A stretch of DNA of 64,000 nucleotides from Pseudomonadota bacterium (GTDB lineage: Bacteria > Pseudomonadota > Alphaproteobacteria > Rhodobacterales > Rhodobacteraceae): contig JAIUPD010000010.1 of assembly GCA_020161615.1 (NCBI GenBank), positions 147,455 to 211,454 of the forward strand. Direction: 5' to 3'. The translations under genes were made by a program, and so were the position numbers. Positions 49,252-57,085 of the stretch are shown here, piece after piece. Position 1 is the stretch's first letter, and each line of letters starts with the position of its first letter. The notes under the pieces are model-generated. The model did not search any database. It was not told where the DNA came from and worked only from the letters and a program-made list of their open reading frames with translations.

Positions 49252-51000
49252 TCACACGGGCGCGCGCAGCCCCTCCTTGCGGATCCGGCGCAGGATGGTC
49301 GAGCGGTTGACGCCCAGACGCCGCGCGGCGCGGGCCATGTTCCAGTCGCAGGCGTCGAGCACCGCCTCCAGATCCTGCGTTTCCGCGCGGGGACGGGGCG
49401 CCGCGGGCAGGTCCGGCAGGTCGATGACCGAGCCCTCGGCGAGGGCGCAGGCGACATCCAGCACATGACCAAGCTCGCGCAGGTTCCCCGGCCAATCCCG
49501 CGCCATCAGCTCGGCCCTTGCCGAGGGGGTAAGCCGCATCTCCCCGCCGCAGCGCCGGGCCAGCAGCCGCTCGATCAGCCAGCCCAGATCCTGCCGCTCG
49601 CGCAGCGGCGGCAGGTCCAGCACCGCGCCGGCCAGCCGGTGATAGAGCGCGGCGGGCAGCGTCCCGGTGGACAGCAGGGTGCCGGGCGGATGGCGGCTGG
49701 TGACCAGGGCGCGCAGATGGGGATGGGCGTCCAGAAGCGCGGGAAGGGCGCGGGCTGCCTCGGGCGGCAGGTCCTCCACACCCCGCAGGAGCAGGCTGCC
49801 CGGCACCTGTTGCGCCACCATCGCCGCCTCGATCTGCCCGGGCCCGGCCCCGGCGCAATCCAGCGCCACGAAACCCCGCCGGCGCGAGGCCATGTGCAGC
49901 GTGCGGGCGAGCTTGGTCTTGCCGGTGCCGCTTTCGCCGCAGATCAGCAGCGGCACCGGCGTGCTGGCAAGCCGCTCGGCCTGTGTCAGCAGACGGGTCA
50001 TCGCGGGATCGCCCCCGGCCAGCATGGCGAGGCCCCCGCCCGAGGCGCGCGGCTGCGGCATCCGGCGGTCGGATGGTGCCCGGCGCGGGGTCTGCGGTGC
50101 GATCGCATGGCCAAAGACCGCGCCACCATCGCTGAGCGAGACGATCCTGTCCTCGGTCGGGCGGTCGCGCATCAGATCGGGCAGGTCATCGACGCTGAGC
50201 CCCAGCAGGCTGTCGATCCGCTCGCCGATCAGCCCCCTGCCGCGCGCCAGCATCCGCGTCGCCGCATGGGTGGCGCCGATCACCCGCCCCGATCCGTCGA
50301 GCGCAACCGCGGCCTCGGGGTCCACATCCAGGAACTCGGGGCTCGAGGAAAAGCGCAACACCCATTCGCGGCGGCTGGCGGCCATCAGATTGGCCATCTC
50401 GACCCGCCGCGCCGCTGCGGTCACCAGCGACATGGCCAGCCCCTGACTGCTTTTCGGCGAGGGCGAGCGCAGGAGCGAGATATCCAGCACCGCCGCCAAT
50501 TGCCCGAGGCTGTCGTAGATCGGCGCCGAGGTGCAGGAGAGCCCGGTATGGGCATTGCCGAAATGGTCGTCCTGATGGACCGTGACCGGCTCGCCGGTAT
50601 AGAGGCAGGCGCCGACGCCGCAGGTCCCGGCCAGGTCTTCCGACCAGTTGGACCCCAGATAGAGCCCGGCGCCCCGCAGATCGTCGACGAAACGGTCGTC
50701 GCCGAAGAAATCGACGCAAACGCCCTTGGCATCGGTCAGCAGCAAAACGTAATTCTGCCCCGCCACCTGCCGGAAGAGGCTTTGCAGGCTGGCCCGGGCC
50801 GCGCCGATCATCCAGTCCGCCTGCTCGCGATGGGTGCGAAATTCCGATTCCGTGACGATATGCGCCGGCTCGTTGCGGGTCGGGTCCATGCCATAAACCT
50901 CGACACAGCGCCGCCAGGAGGCATCGACATAGCTGTCGCGGCCGGTTGCCTGACCCTCCAGAACCTGGGCGATCTCCTCGACGTGATGACGCTCGACCAT
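49252..51000 (-). CDS. AcoR-like activator (GAF, AAA+, Fis HTH) without GAFTGA
   Basis: A 582-residue activator. The N-terminal AcoR-type region (SWRRCVEVYGMDP) leads into a GAF domain (about 75-190, with LGSNWSEDLAGTCGVGACL and TGLSCTSAPIYDSLGQLAAVLDISL typical of AcoR). A PAS-like segment (about 215-300) and an AAA+ domain (about 320-510, Walker A GESGTGKT) follow, then a Fis-type HTH (WNMARAARRLGVNRSTILRRI). The AAA+ domain lacks GAFTGA, and Walker B is reduced to LLLRGVEDL. GGGAGGAG precedes the ATG. It most likely activates the FMO gene through the inverted repeat at 49223. Confidence 0.9.
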   Translation of the reverse strand: MVERHHVEEIAQVLEGQATGRDSYVDASWRRCVEVYGMDPTRNEPAHIVTESEFRTHREQADWMIGAARASLQSLFRQVAGQNYVLLLTDAKGVCVDFFGDDRFVDDLRGAGLYLGSNWSEDLAGTCGVGACLYTGEPVTVHQDDHFGNAHTGLSCTSAPIYDSLGQLAAVLDISLLRSPSPKSSQGLAMSLVTAAARRVEMANLMAASRREWVLRFSSSPEFLDVDPEAAVALDGSGRVIGATHAATRMLARGRGLIGERIDSLLGLSVDDLPDLMRDRPTEDRIVSLSDGGAVFGHAIAPQTPRRAPSDRRMPQPRASGGGLAMLAGGDPAMTRLLTQAERLASTPVPLLICGESGTGKTKLARTLHMASRRRGFVALDCAGAGPGQIEAAMVAQQVPGSLLLRGVEDLPPEAARALPALLDAHPHLRALVTSRHPPGTLLSTGTLPAALYHRLAGAVLDLPPLRERQDLGWLIERLLARRCGGEMRLTPSARAELMARDWPGNLRELGHVLDVACALAEGSVIDLPDLPAAPRPRAETQDLEAVLDACDWNMARAARRLGVNRSTILRRIRKEGLRAPV

Positions 51001-51064
51001 CCAGCACTCCTCCCGCGTGCAAGCCTAGCATTGCGCGGCCCCGGAACGAGGGGGGACTTTGGTC

Positions 51065-51082
51065 GGACGGCGCCTGCCGTCC
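51065..51082 (-). terminator. Hairpin at the end of the siderophore importer operon
   Basis: A 7-bp stem (GGACGGC / GCCGTCC) with a 4-nt loop, starting at the last base of the EamA stop codon. No T tract, so a possible terminator only. Confidence 0.5.
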
Positions 51083-51981
51083 TAGGGCCGCCTGCCGGGC
51101 CGGGCGACGAAGGCGCCCAGCAGGATCAGCGGCCCGGCCAGAAGGAAGGCGAGACCGGGCACTTCGGCAAAGAACGCAAAGCCGAGCGCGACAGCCCAGA
51201 GGACCGAGAGATATTCGAAGGGCGCAAGCGCCGAGGCATCGGCATGACTGAACGAGAGCGTCATCAGGATATGCGCGAGCCCACCCGCAAGCCCCGTCGC
51301 GATCAGCAGCGCCATGCCCGCAGCCCCGGGCCAGACCCATCCCCAGGGCAGGGTCAGAAGGCCCCCCAGCGCCGAAACCATGGCGAACCAGAAGGCGATG
51401 GCCCCGGCACCCTCGCCCAAAAGGGTCAGACGCCGCACCTGGACCAACGCCCCGGCCGTCAGCACGGCCGTCACCAGGCCGAAGAACACGCCCAGCCCGC
51501 CCGCATCCGGCAGGACGCCGGCAAAGGCGGGCAGGCAGAAGACCGCCGCCCCGGCCAGGCCAAGCGCCACGCCCCCGATCCGCCGGGCATTCGGCCGCTC
51601 GCCCAGCAGCGCCCAGGCCAGCAGCACCAGCATGATGGGCGCGAGGTAAGAGAGCATGGTCGCCTCGGCCAGGGGCAGCAGCCGGATCGCGGCGAAGGAG
51701 GTGAACATGGCCGTGGCCCCCATGACGCAGCGCGCGACATGACCGAAGGGGCGCGAGGTCGCCAGCCCCCGGGGCCATTCGCCGCGCCACCAGAGGAACA
51801 GGACCAGCGGCAACAGCGCCCCGGCCGAGCGGAAGAACACCACCTGCCCCAGCGGCACTGTGTCGCCAAGCGCCTTGACGCAGAGCCCCATCGCCGCAAA
51901 GGCCAGCGTCGACAGGATGCGCAGGGTGATCCCCAGCCCCTCGGTCGAGGCCGGGCGCAGGGGGGCTATCGGCGGGGTCAT
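51082..51981 (-). CDS. EamA/RhaT-family (DMT) transporter
   Basis: A 299-residue membrane protein with ten predicted helices in two EamA repeats (ILSTLAFAAMGLCVKALG, VVFFRSAGALLPLVLFLWW for the first, then VFFGLVTAVLTAGALVQVRRL for the second). The start at 51981 forms an ATGA with the preceding ATPase gene. Drug/metabolite transporters export metabolites, amino acids or dyes. Coupling to an Fe-siderophore-type importer is unusual and suggests siderophore or metallophore export or recycling, which is inferred. Confidence 0.88.
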   Translation of the reverse strand: MTPPIAPLRPASTEGLGITLRILSTLAFAAMGLCVKALGDTVPLGQVVFFRSAGALLPLVLFLWWRGEWPRGLATSRPFGHVARCVMGATAMFTSFAAIRLLPLAEATMLSYLAPIMLVLLAWALLGERPNARRIGGVALGLAGAAVFCLPAFAGVLPDAGGLGVFFGLVTAVLTAGALVQVRRLTLLGEGAGAIAFWFAMVSALGGLLTLPWGWVWPGAAGMALLIATGLAGGLAHILMTLSFSHADASALAPFEYLSVLWAVALGFAFFAEVPGLAFLLAGPLILLGAFVARPGRRP

Positions 51982-52760
51982 CCCGGCGCCTGCGCTTTCT
52001 CTCCGCTGAACCGGATATGCGGCCGGTCGGAGTCCGGCGACCAGCTGACATGGGCCGTGACCCGGAAAACCTGACGCAGAAGCTCGGGCGTCAGCACGGC
52101 CCCCGGCGTGCCGCAAGCGCGCACCGCGCCGCCCTCCAGCACCACGATCCGGTCGCAGAACATGGCCGCGAGGTTCAGGTCGTGCAACGCGATGACGCTG
52201 GTCAGATCGAGTTCGCGCACCATGCGCAGGATCTCGATCTGGTGGTGGATGTCGAGGTGATTGGTCGGCTCGTCCAGGAACATGACCTGCGGTGCCTGCG
52301 CCAGCGCCCGGGCGATATGCACCCGCTGCCGCTCGCCACCCGAAAGGGTCTGCCAGGCCTGCTTGCGGCGTGACGCCATTTCGACGCGGCCAAGCGCTTG
52401 CGTCACCGCTGCCTCATCGGCCTCGGACCAGCCCGCGAGCGCCGAGCGGTGCGGCGTCCGACCCAGCCGCACCACATCGGCCACGGTGACGTTGGTGTCG
52501 GTGGCGGCGCTCTGCTGCACGAAGGCCACCTGCCGCGACAGCGCCTTGCGCGAGACCTGCGCGATGTTCTGGCCATTGATCTCGACCCGGCCCGAGGCCG
52601 GCCGCCGCAGCCCGGCCAGAAGCCGCAGCAGCGAGGATTTGCCTGAACCGTTCGGCCCGATCAGCCCCAGCGTCTCGCCCGGGGCGACGCTGAGCGAGAC
52701 GTCCTGCACGATCATGCGGCGCTTCACACCCCAGGTCAGGTTTTCCGCGACGATGCTCAT
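51978..52760 (-). CDS. Siderophore/cobalamin-type ABC importer ATPase, FepC type
   Basis: A 260-residue ATPase with Walker A GPNGSGKSS, the LSGGERQRVHIARAL signature, Walker B VMFLDEPTNHLDIHHQ and the switch His of ALHDLNLAAMFCDR. The pattern is that of FepC/FecE/BtuD-type ATPases. It overlaps the permease gene and the EamA gene by 4 nt each, so all four genes of the operon are translationally coupled. Confidence 0.93.
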   Translation of the reverse strand: MSIVAENLTWGVKRRMIVQDVSLSVAPGETLGLIGPNGSGKSSLLRLLAGLRRPASGRVEINGQNIAQVSRKALSRQVAFVQQSAATDTNVTVADVVRLGRTPHRSALAGWSEADEAAVTQALGRVEMASRRKQAWQTLSGGERQRVHIARALAQAPQVMFLDEPTNHLDIHHQIEILRMVRELDLTSVIALHDLNLAAMFCDRIVVLEGGAVRACGTPGAVLTPELLRQVFRVTAHVSWSPDSDRPHIRFSGEKAQAPG

Positions 52761-53794
52761 GCCTGCGGCCTCGCCCGGTACAGGATGATGGCGAAAAAGG
52801 GCACGCCGACCAGCGCCGTGACCACGCCGATCGGCACGGTCTGCTGCGTGGCGATCATGCGCGAGGCGATATCGGCAATGACCATGAAGACCGCGCCGAC
52901 CATGGCGCAGGCAGGCAGCAGCCGCATATGCATGGGACCCACGACGTAGCGCGCGGCATGGGGCACCACCAGACCGACGAAGCCGATGGCGCCGACCATG
53001 CTGACGATGGTCGCGGTCAACAGCGCGGTCACGCCGAACAGCACCAGACGAATGCGCACCACCGGCACGCCGAGGGCCGCCGCATCCTCATCCCCGAAGG
53101 TGAAGGCGTCGAGCGAACGCGCCATCAGGATGCAGATCGCAAGGCTGACGAGCACGACGCCCAGCAGAAGCTGGAAATCGGGCCAACGCACGCCGCCGAA
53201 GCTGCCCAGCAGCCAGAACATCACGTCCCGCGCCTGCTGCGCATTGCCCGAGGTGGTGACGATATAGGACGTCAGCGCGTTGAAGAGCTGCGAGGCGGCG
53301 ACCCCCGCCAGAATGGTGTGGTTGGGCCCGCTGGTCGCACCGTTCGACAGCAGGGCCACCAGCGCGAAGGCGGCGAAGGCCCCGGCGAAGGCGCCCAGCG
53401 ACAAGGACAGGCTGCCCGCGCCGATCCCCAGCACGATCACGCAGACCGCCCCGGTCGAGGCCCCCGCCGAGACGCCCAGCACGAAGGGTTCGGCCAGTGC
53501 GTTGCGCAACAGCGCCTGCAGGATCGCCCCGCAGATCGCCAGCCCCGCCCCGGCGAGCGCCGCCACCAGCGCGCGGCTCAGGCGCAGGTTCCAGATGACG
53601 CTCTGCTCGATGGGGGCGATCTCGGCGCCGGTCAGGCCGAGCTCGTTGGTCACCGACAGGAAGACGGTGCGCAGGGCGATGTTGTAATCGCCAATCGCCG
53701 TCGCGGCGGCGACGGCGAGGATCAGGGTCACGAGCGACAGGCCGAGGAAGAGGACGAGGCGCGCGGCCCCGTCCCCCGACGTATCGGAAGACAT
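52757..53794 (-). CDS. Siderophore/cobalamin-type ABC importer permease, FecCD family
   Basis: A 345-residue FecCD-type permease with about ten membrane helices. Conserved features are WNLRLSRALVAALAGAGLAICGAILQALLRNALAEPFVLGVSAGA and GAIGFVGLVVPHAARYVVGPMHMRLLP. Only one permease gene is present, so the channel is a homodimer as in BtuC-like systems. The start at 53794 overlaps the binding-protein stop by 1 nt (TGATG). Confidence 0.93.
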   Translation of the reverse strand: MSSDTSGDGAARLVLFLGLSLVTLILAVAAATAIGDYNIALRTVFLSVTNELGLTGAEIAPIEQSVIWNLRLSRALVAALAGAGLAICGAILQALLRNALAEPFVLGVSAGASTGAVCVIVLGIGAGSLSLSLGAFAGAFAAFALVALLSNGATSGPNHTILAGVAASQLFNALTSYIVTTSGNAQQARDVMFWLLGSFGGVRWPDFQLLLGVVLVSLAICILMARSLDAFTFGDEDAAALGVPVVRIRLVLFGVTALLTATIVSMVGAIGFVGLVVPHAARYVVGPMHMRLLPACAMVGAVFMVIADIASRMIATQQTVPIGVVTALVGVPFFAIILYRARPQA

Positions 53795-54807
53795 CACCGC
53801 AGGTCGAGCGCTTGCAGCTGCTCGGCCACCTGCTCGGCCCCATAGAGCGTGCGGATGCTGGGATTCATCGCCGCCCCGCTCATCACCACGATGCGGCCGT
53901 TGCGGACCGCCTCCATCTGGCTGATGGTGGGGTCCGAGGTCAGGAACTCGATCTTGTTCGCGGCGGTGTCCAGATCCCAGCGGTTGCGGTCGACCTGCGC
54001 CGCGACAATCACCGTCGGATCGGCGGCCATGATTCCTTCCCAGCCAAGCGCGGGCCAATCCGCCTCGGTCCGGATGGCGTTCGACCCGCCCAGCAGATCG
54101 GCGATATAGCCCGAAGGCCCGTTGCCACCGCCGAGATAGGCGTCATCGGCGGGCGAGGGGCTGGAGAACCAGAAGAGGAAGGTCAGGTCCTCGTTGTCCG
54201 AGAATTGCTCGCGCAGGGCCGCCTCACGCGCCCGGAAATCCGCGATCAGCGCCTCGCCACGGTCGGCCACGTCGAAGATCCGGGCCAGATCCTCGATCTC
54301 TTTGTAGAGCAGGTCCATGCCCCACAATTCGCTGCGCGAACCATAGGCATCGCCGGCATCGAGCGTCGTGGCGCAGGCACTCGGCGCCAGATAGGTCGGA
54401 ATGCCCAGCTCCTCGAAATCCGACCGGTTGGCGACGGTGCTGTCCGGGCCCATCAGCGTGGTCAGCATCGCCGCCACGAAATCGGGCTGGCGCGAAAGCA
54501 CGGCTTCCAGCGTCGGGAATTCCACGGTCAGAACCTCGACCTGGGCATTCGCTTCGGCCAGCTCAGGCAGCACCGAGTTGGGCCAGAAGGCGCTGGCCGC
54601 CATCCGGTCCTGAAGTCCCAGCAGCAGCATGATCTCGGCGCTGTTCTGACCCAGCGCCACGGCGTTCTGCGGCGCCCGGGTGAAGGTGACCGATTGACCG
54701 CAATTCTCGATCGTCAGCGGATAGGTCGTGCGGGTCTGGGCCGCTGCGGCAGCGCCGGTCAGGGCCAGCGCAGCGGTCGCAAGGGCCAGAAGGGACGGAA
54801 TCGACAT
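53794..54807 (-). CDS. Siderophore/cobalamin-type periplasmic binding protein
   Basis: A 337-residue binding protein with a signal peptide ending near TGAAAAAQ, and the Peripla_BP_2 fold: VALGQNSAEIMLLLGLQDRMAA, QPDFVAAMLTTL, SGYIADLLGGSNAI and MAADPTVIVAA. It may bind a ferric siderophore, cobalamin or heme; the sequence does not choose. It leads the operon. No convincing Fur box, RirA/IRO box or cobalamin riboswitch was seen upstream. Confidence 0.9.
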   Translation of the reverse strand: MSIPSLLALATAALALTGAAAAAQTRTTYPLTIENCGQSVTFTRAPQNAVALGQNSAEIMLLLGLQDRMAASAFWPNSVLPELAEANAQVEVLTVEFPTLEAVLSRQPDFVAAMLTTLMGPDSTVANRSDFEELGIPTYLAPSACATTLDAGDAYGSRSELWGMDLLYKEIEDLARIFDVADRGEALIADFRAREAALREQFSDNEDLTFLFWFSSPSPADDAYLGGGNGPSGYIADLLGGSNAIRTEADWPALGWEGIMAADPTVIVAAQVDRNRWDLDTAANKIEFLTSDPTISQMEAVRNGRIVVMSGAAMNPSIRTLYGAEQVAEQLQALDLR

Positions 54808-54902
54808 CGCTGATCTCGCATTGTTGAGTATTCTTGTCGGGAAGCGCTAGTCCCATTCCGGCGCGATTTCAAGAGTCGTTTTGTCAGGATATTCCCGCCC
54901 GA

Positions 54903-55787
54903 TCAGCGGGCCGGTGCCGCCTCCCGGATCAGCCAATCGACGAAAGGGCCGACCTTGTGCCGGGGCTCCGGCGCGCGGGCTGTCAGCAGGAAGAACCCCT
55001 CGCGGGAGGGCACGCCCAGACCGAAGGGTGCGACGAGCCGGCCGCTCTCGCGGTAGGGCGCAGCCAGCGAACTGCGACCCAGCGCCACGCCCGCCCCCCG
55101 CGCGGCCAGGTCATAGGAAACCAGCGAGGTATCGGTCTGGATCCCCTGCCCTGGATCGACGCTGGCCGCCCCGGCGGCGGCCAGCCAGGTGCCCCAGCCC
55201 TCGTGATAGCCCTGAACATGCAGCAGGCATTGCGCGGCCAGGTCGTCGGGGTGGCGCAGCGAGGCGGCCAGCGCGGGCGCGCAGAGCGGTGTCAGGACCT
55301 CTTGCGTCAGGCGGTAGCTGACAGCGCCGGGAAAATCGCCGGTGCCGTATTGGATATCGAGGTCGAGTGCCTCGGCGTCGAAAGGGTCGGCCCAGACGCT
55401 GCACAGGATCCGCAACCGGCTCTCCGGCGCCTCAGCCAGGAAGCGGGGCAGCCGTGGGGACAGCCAGTTGACCGCGAAGGAGACCGAACACCGGATGGTC
55501 AGCAGATCGTCCTGCCGCCGGCCAAAGACCTCCCGCGTACCATGTGCCAGCCGTTCCAGCGCGTCCTGCACCTTGGGCAGATAGGCATCGCCCCAGCGGG
55601 TCAGCTCCAGGCTGCGCGGATGGCGCACGAAGAGCGGCCGTTGCAGCCGTTGCTCCAGCGATTTCACGTGCTTTGAGACCGCGGCCTGCGTCAGGTGCAA
55701 CTCCTGCGCGGCGGCGGTGAAGCTGAGGAGGCGGGCCGAGACCTCGAAGGCCCGCAGCCAGGTTAGGGGCGGAAGATCGCGGTACAT
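54903..55787 (-). CDS. LysR-family regulator, GcvA-like
   Basis: A 294-residue LysR with an N terminus of the GcvA type (LPPLTWLRAFEVSARLLSFTAAAQELHLTQAAVSKHVKSLE). HTH about residues 7-65, effector domain about 90-290. It is divergent from the GcvT/DmdA-like gene at 55897, which it probably controls together with itself. A candidate LTTR dyad is at 55805-55818. Confidence 0.9.
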   Translation of the reverse strand: MYRDLPPLTWLRAFEVSARLLSFTAAAQELHLTQAAVSKHVKSLEQRLQRPLFVRHPRSLELTRWGDAYLPKVQDALERLAHGTREVFGRRQDDLLTIRCSVSFAVNWLSPRLPRFLAEAPESRLRILCSVWADPFDAEALDLDIQYGTGDFPGAVSYRLTQEVLTPLCAPALAASLRHPDDLAAQCLLHVQGYHEGWGTWLAAAGAASVDPGQGIQTDTSLVSYDLAARGAGVALGRSSLAAPYRESGRLVAPFGLGVPSREGFFLLTARAPEPRHKVGPFVDWLIREAAPAR

Positions 55788-55804
55788 CAGCAGCCAAACC
55801 CATT

Positions 55805-55818
55805 CATAACCTTTTATG
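55805..55818. promoter_or_regulatory. CATAA-N4-TTATG dyad, candidate LysR-type site
   Basis: A dyad with 5-bp arms lying 18 bp upstream of the LysR start and 79 bp upstream of the divergent GcvT-like gene. Position and symmetry suit an LTTR recognition site, but the arms are short. Confidence 0.4.
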
Positions 55819-55896
55819 CAGTCTCAGGCCGCGAATACGTCGTTTGTCAAGCCGGGGCCGGGACCGCACTCTCCGCCCGAAAATCACGAGGTCCCC

Positions 55897-57000
55897 ATGT
55901 TCTCCTTCCAGCCCAACACCCGTATCCGCCCCTCCCCCTTCTTCGAATCCGCCGTTGCCGAGGGGATGACCAAGGCGAATGTCTATAACCGCATGATCAT
56001 GCCGACCTCCTACGGCGACCCTGAGGGCGAGTATTGGAGGCTGCTGAACGGCGTGTCCCAATGGGATGTGGGCGTCGAGCGGCAGGTGCAGTTGAAAGGC
56101 CGTGATGCCGCGCGGCTGGCGCAGATTCTGGCGGTGCGGGACCTGTCCACGTGCAAGGTCGGGCAGGGAAAATACGTGGGGCTCTGCGATCATCGCGGGA
56201 CGATCTTCAACGATCCGATCCTGCTGAAACTGGCCGATGACCTGTTCTGGCTGTCCATCGCCGACAGCGACGTCGAACGCTGGGCAAAGGCCATCGCCGC
56301 CGAACGCGGGCTCGATGTCGAGATCTGCGAACCGGATGTTTCGCCCATGGCCCTGCAGGGGCCGAAGGCCGAGGATGTGGTCGCGCATGTGCTGGGCGAT
56401 TGGGTCCGCGGCCTGAAATACTTCTGGTTCCGCGAAACCGAGATCCAGGGCATTCCCGTGGCCGTCCAGCGCTCGGGCTGGTCCAAACAGGGCGGGTTCG
56501 AGATCTATCTGAAGGACGGCAGCCGGGGAACGGAACTGTGGAACATCTTCAAGGAAGCGGGCCGGCCCTGGGACATCGGCCCCGGCGCGCCCTCGTCGCC
56601 TGAACGTGTGGAAAGCGGGCTCGTGTCCGTCGGCGGCGACACCGATGACGATACGAACCCGTTCGAGGTCCGGCTGGAGCGCTATGTCGATCTGGACGTG
56701 CCCGACGACACCATCGGCGTGACGGCGCTGCGGCGGATCAAGGCGGAAGGCGTCAAGCGCCATCAGCTGGGCATCGTGCTGGAGGGGGACGAGCCCGCGC
56801 CCCTGGGCATGCGGCCCGAGGATGTGATGCTAGACGGTCGCCGGATCGGGATGCTGACCAATTGCGTCTGGTCCTACCGGATGAAGGCCAATATCGGCTA
56901 TGTGCTGGTTGATTCAGCGGTCCCGCTGGGCACCGAGGTGCTGGTCAGCCGCAACACCGGGCCCACGGCGGGCAAGCTGGTCGACATCCCCTTCCTCTGA
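55897..57000 (+). CDS. GcvT-family THF-dependent methyltransferase, DMSP-demethylase (DmdA)-like
   Basis: A 367-residue protein of the aminomethyltransferase (GcvT) superfamily. It resembles DmdA-type demethylases in length and layout: N-terminal VYNRMIMPTSYGD, WDVGVERQVQLKGRDAARL, DHRGTIFNDPILLKL, LQGPKAEDVV and a C-terminal GcvT_C barrel ending GKLVDIPFL. These enzymes move a methyl or aminomethyl carbon to tetrahydrofolate. Whether it uses DMSP, dimethylglycine-like amines or an O-methylated aromatic cannot be told. The start at 55897 has ACGAGG 6 nt upstream. Solitary gene beside a GcvA-like LysR, with two terminators downstream. Confidence 0.82.
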   Translation: MFSFQPNTRIRPSPFFESAVAEGMTKANVYNRMIMPTSYGDPEGEYWRLLNGVSQWDVGVERQVQLKGRDAARLAQILAVRDLSTCKVGQGKYVGLCDHRGTIFNDPILLKLADDLFWLSIADSDVERWAKAIAAERGLDVEICEPDVSPMALQGPKAEDVVAHVLGDWVRGLKYFWFRETEIQGIPVAVQRSGWSKQGGFEIYLKDGSRGTELWNIFKEAGRPWDIGPGAPSSPERVESGLVSVGGDTDDDTNPFEVRLERYVDLDVPDDTIGVTALRRIKAEGVKRHQLGIVLEGDEPAPLGMRPEDVMLDGRRIGMLTNCVWSYRMKANIGYVLVDSAVPLGTEVLVSRNTGPTAGKLVDIPFL

Positions 57001-57006
57001 CGCGAA

Positions 57007-57026
57007 ACGGGGCCGTCGGGCCCCGT
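57007..57026 (+). terminator. Hairpin after the GcvT-like gene
   Basis: A perfect 8-bp stem (ACGGGGCC / GGCCCCGT) with a 4-nt loop, 6 nt after the stop codon. No T tract. Confidence 0.55.
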
Positions 57027-57045
57027 CCTGAGCGCTTGCCAGGAG

Positions 57046-57084
57046 AACGGCGCGCGGACAATCCTCCGCGCGCCGTTTCGGTTT
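57046..57084. terminator. Bidirectional terminator between convergent genes
   Basis: A perfect 13-bp stem (AACGGCGCGCGGA / TCCGCGCGCCGTT) with a 6-nt loop, followed on the plus strand by TCGGTTTCTC. It sits directly before the stop of the convergent TctA-TctB gene and could terminate both transcripts. Confidence 0.75.
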
Positions 57085-57085
57085 C

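Noticed and set aside
49465-52074. A long open frame on the plus strand (over 850 codons)
   Set aside because: It is antisense to the AcoR-like and EamA genes and is rich in Gln, Arg, Gly and Pro without family features.
54808-54902. Fur/RirA box or cobalamin riboswitch upstream of the siderophore-type operon
   Set aside because: I found no convincing 19-bp iron box and the 95-bp gap is too short and lacks the B12-box for a cobalamin riboswitch.
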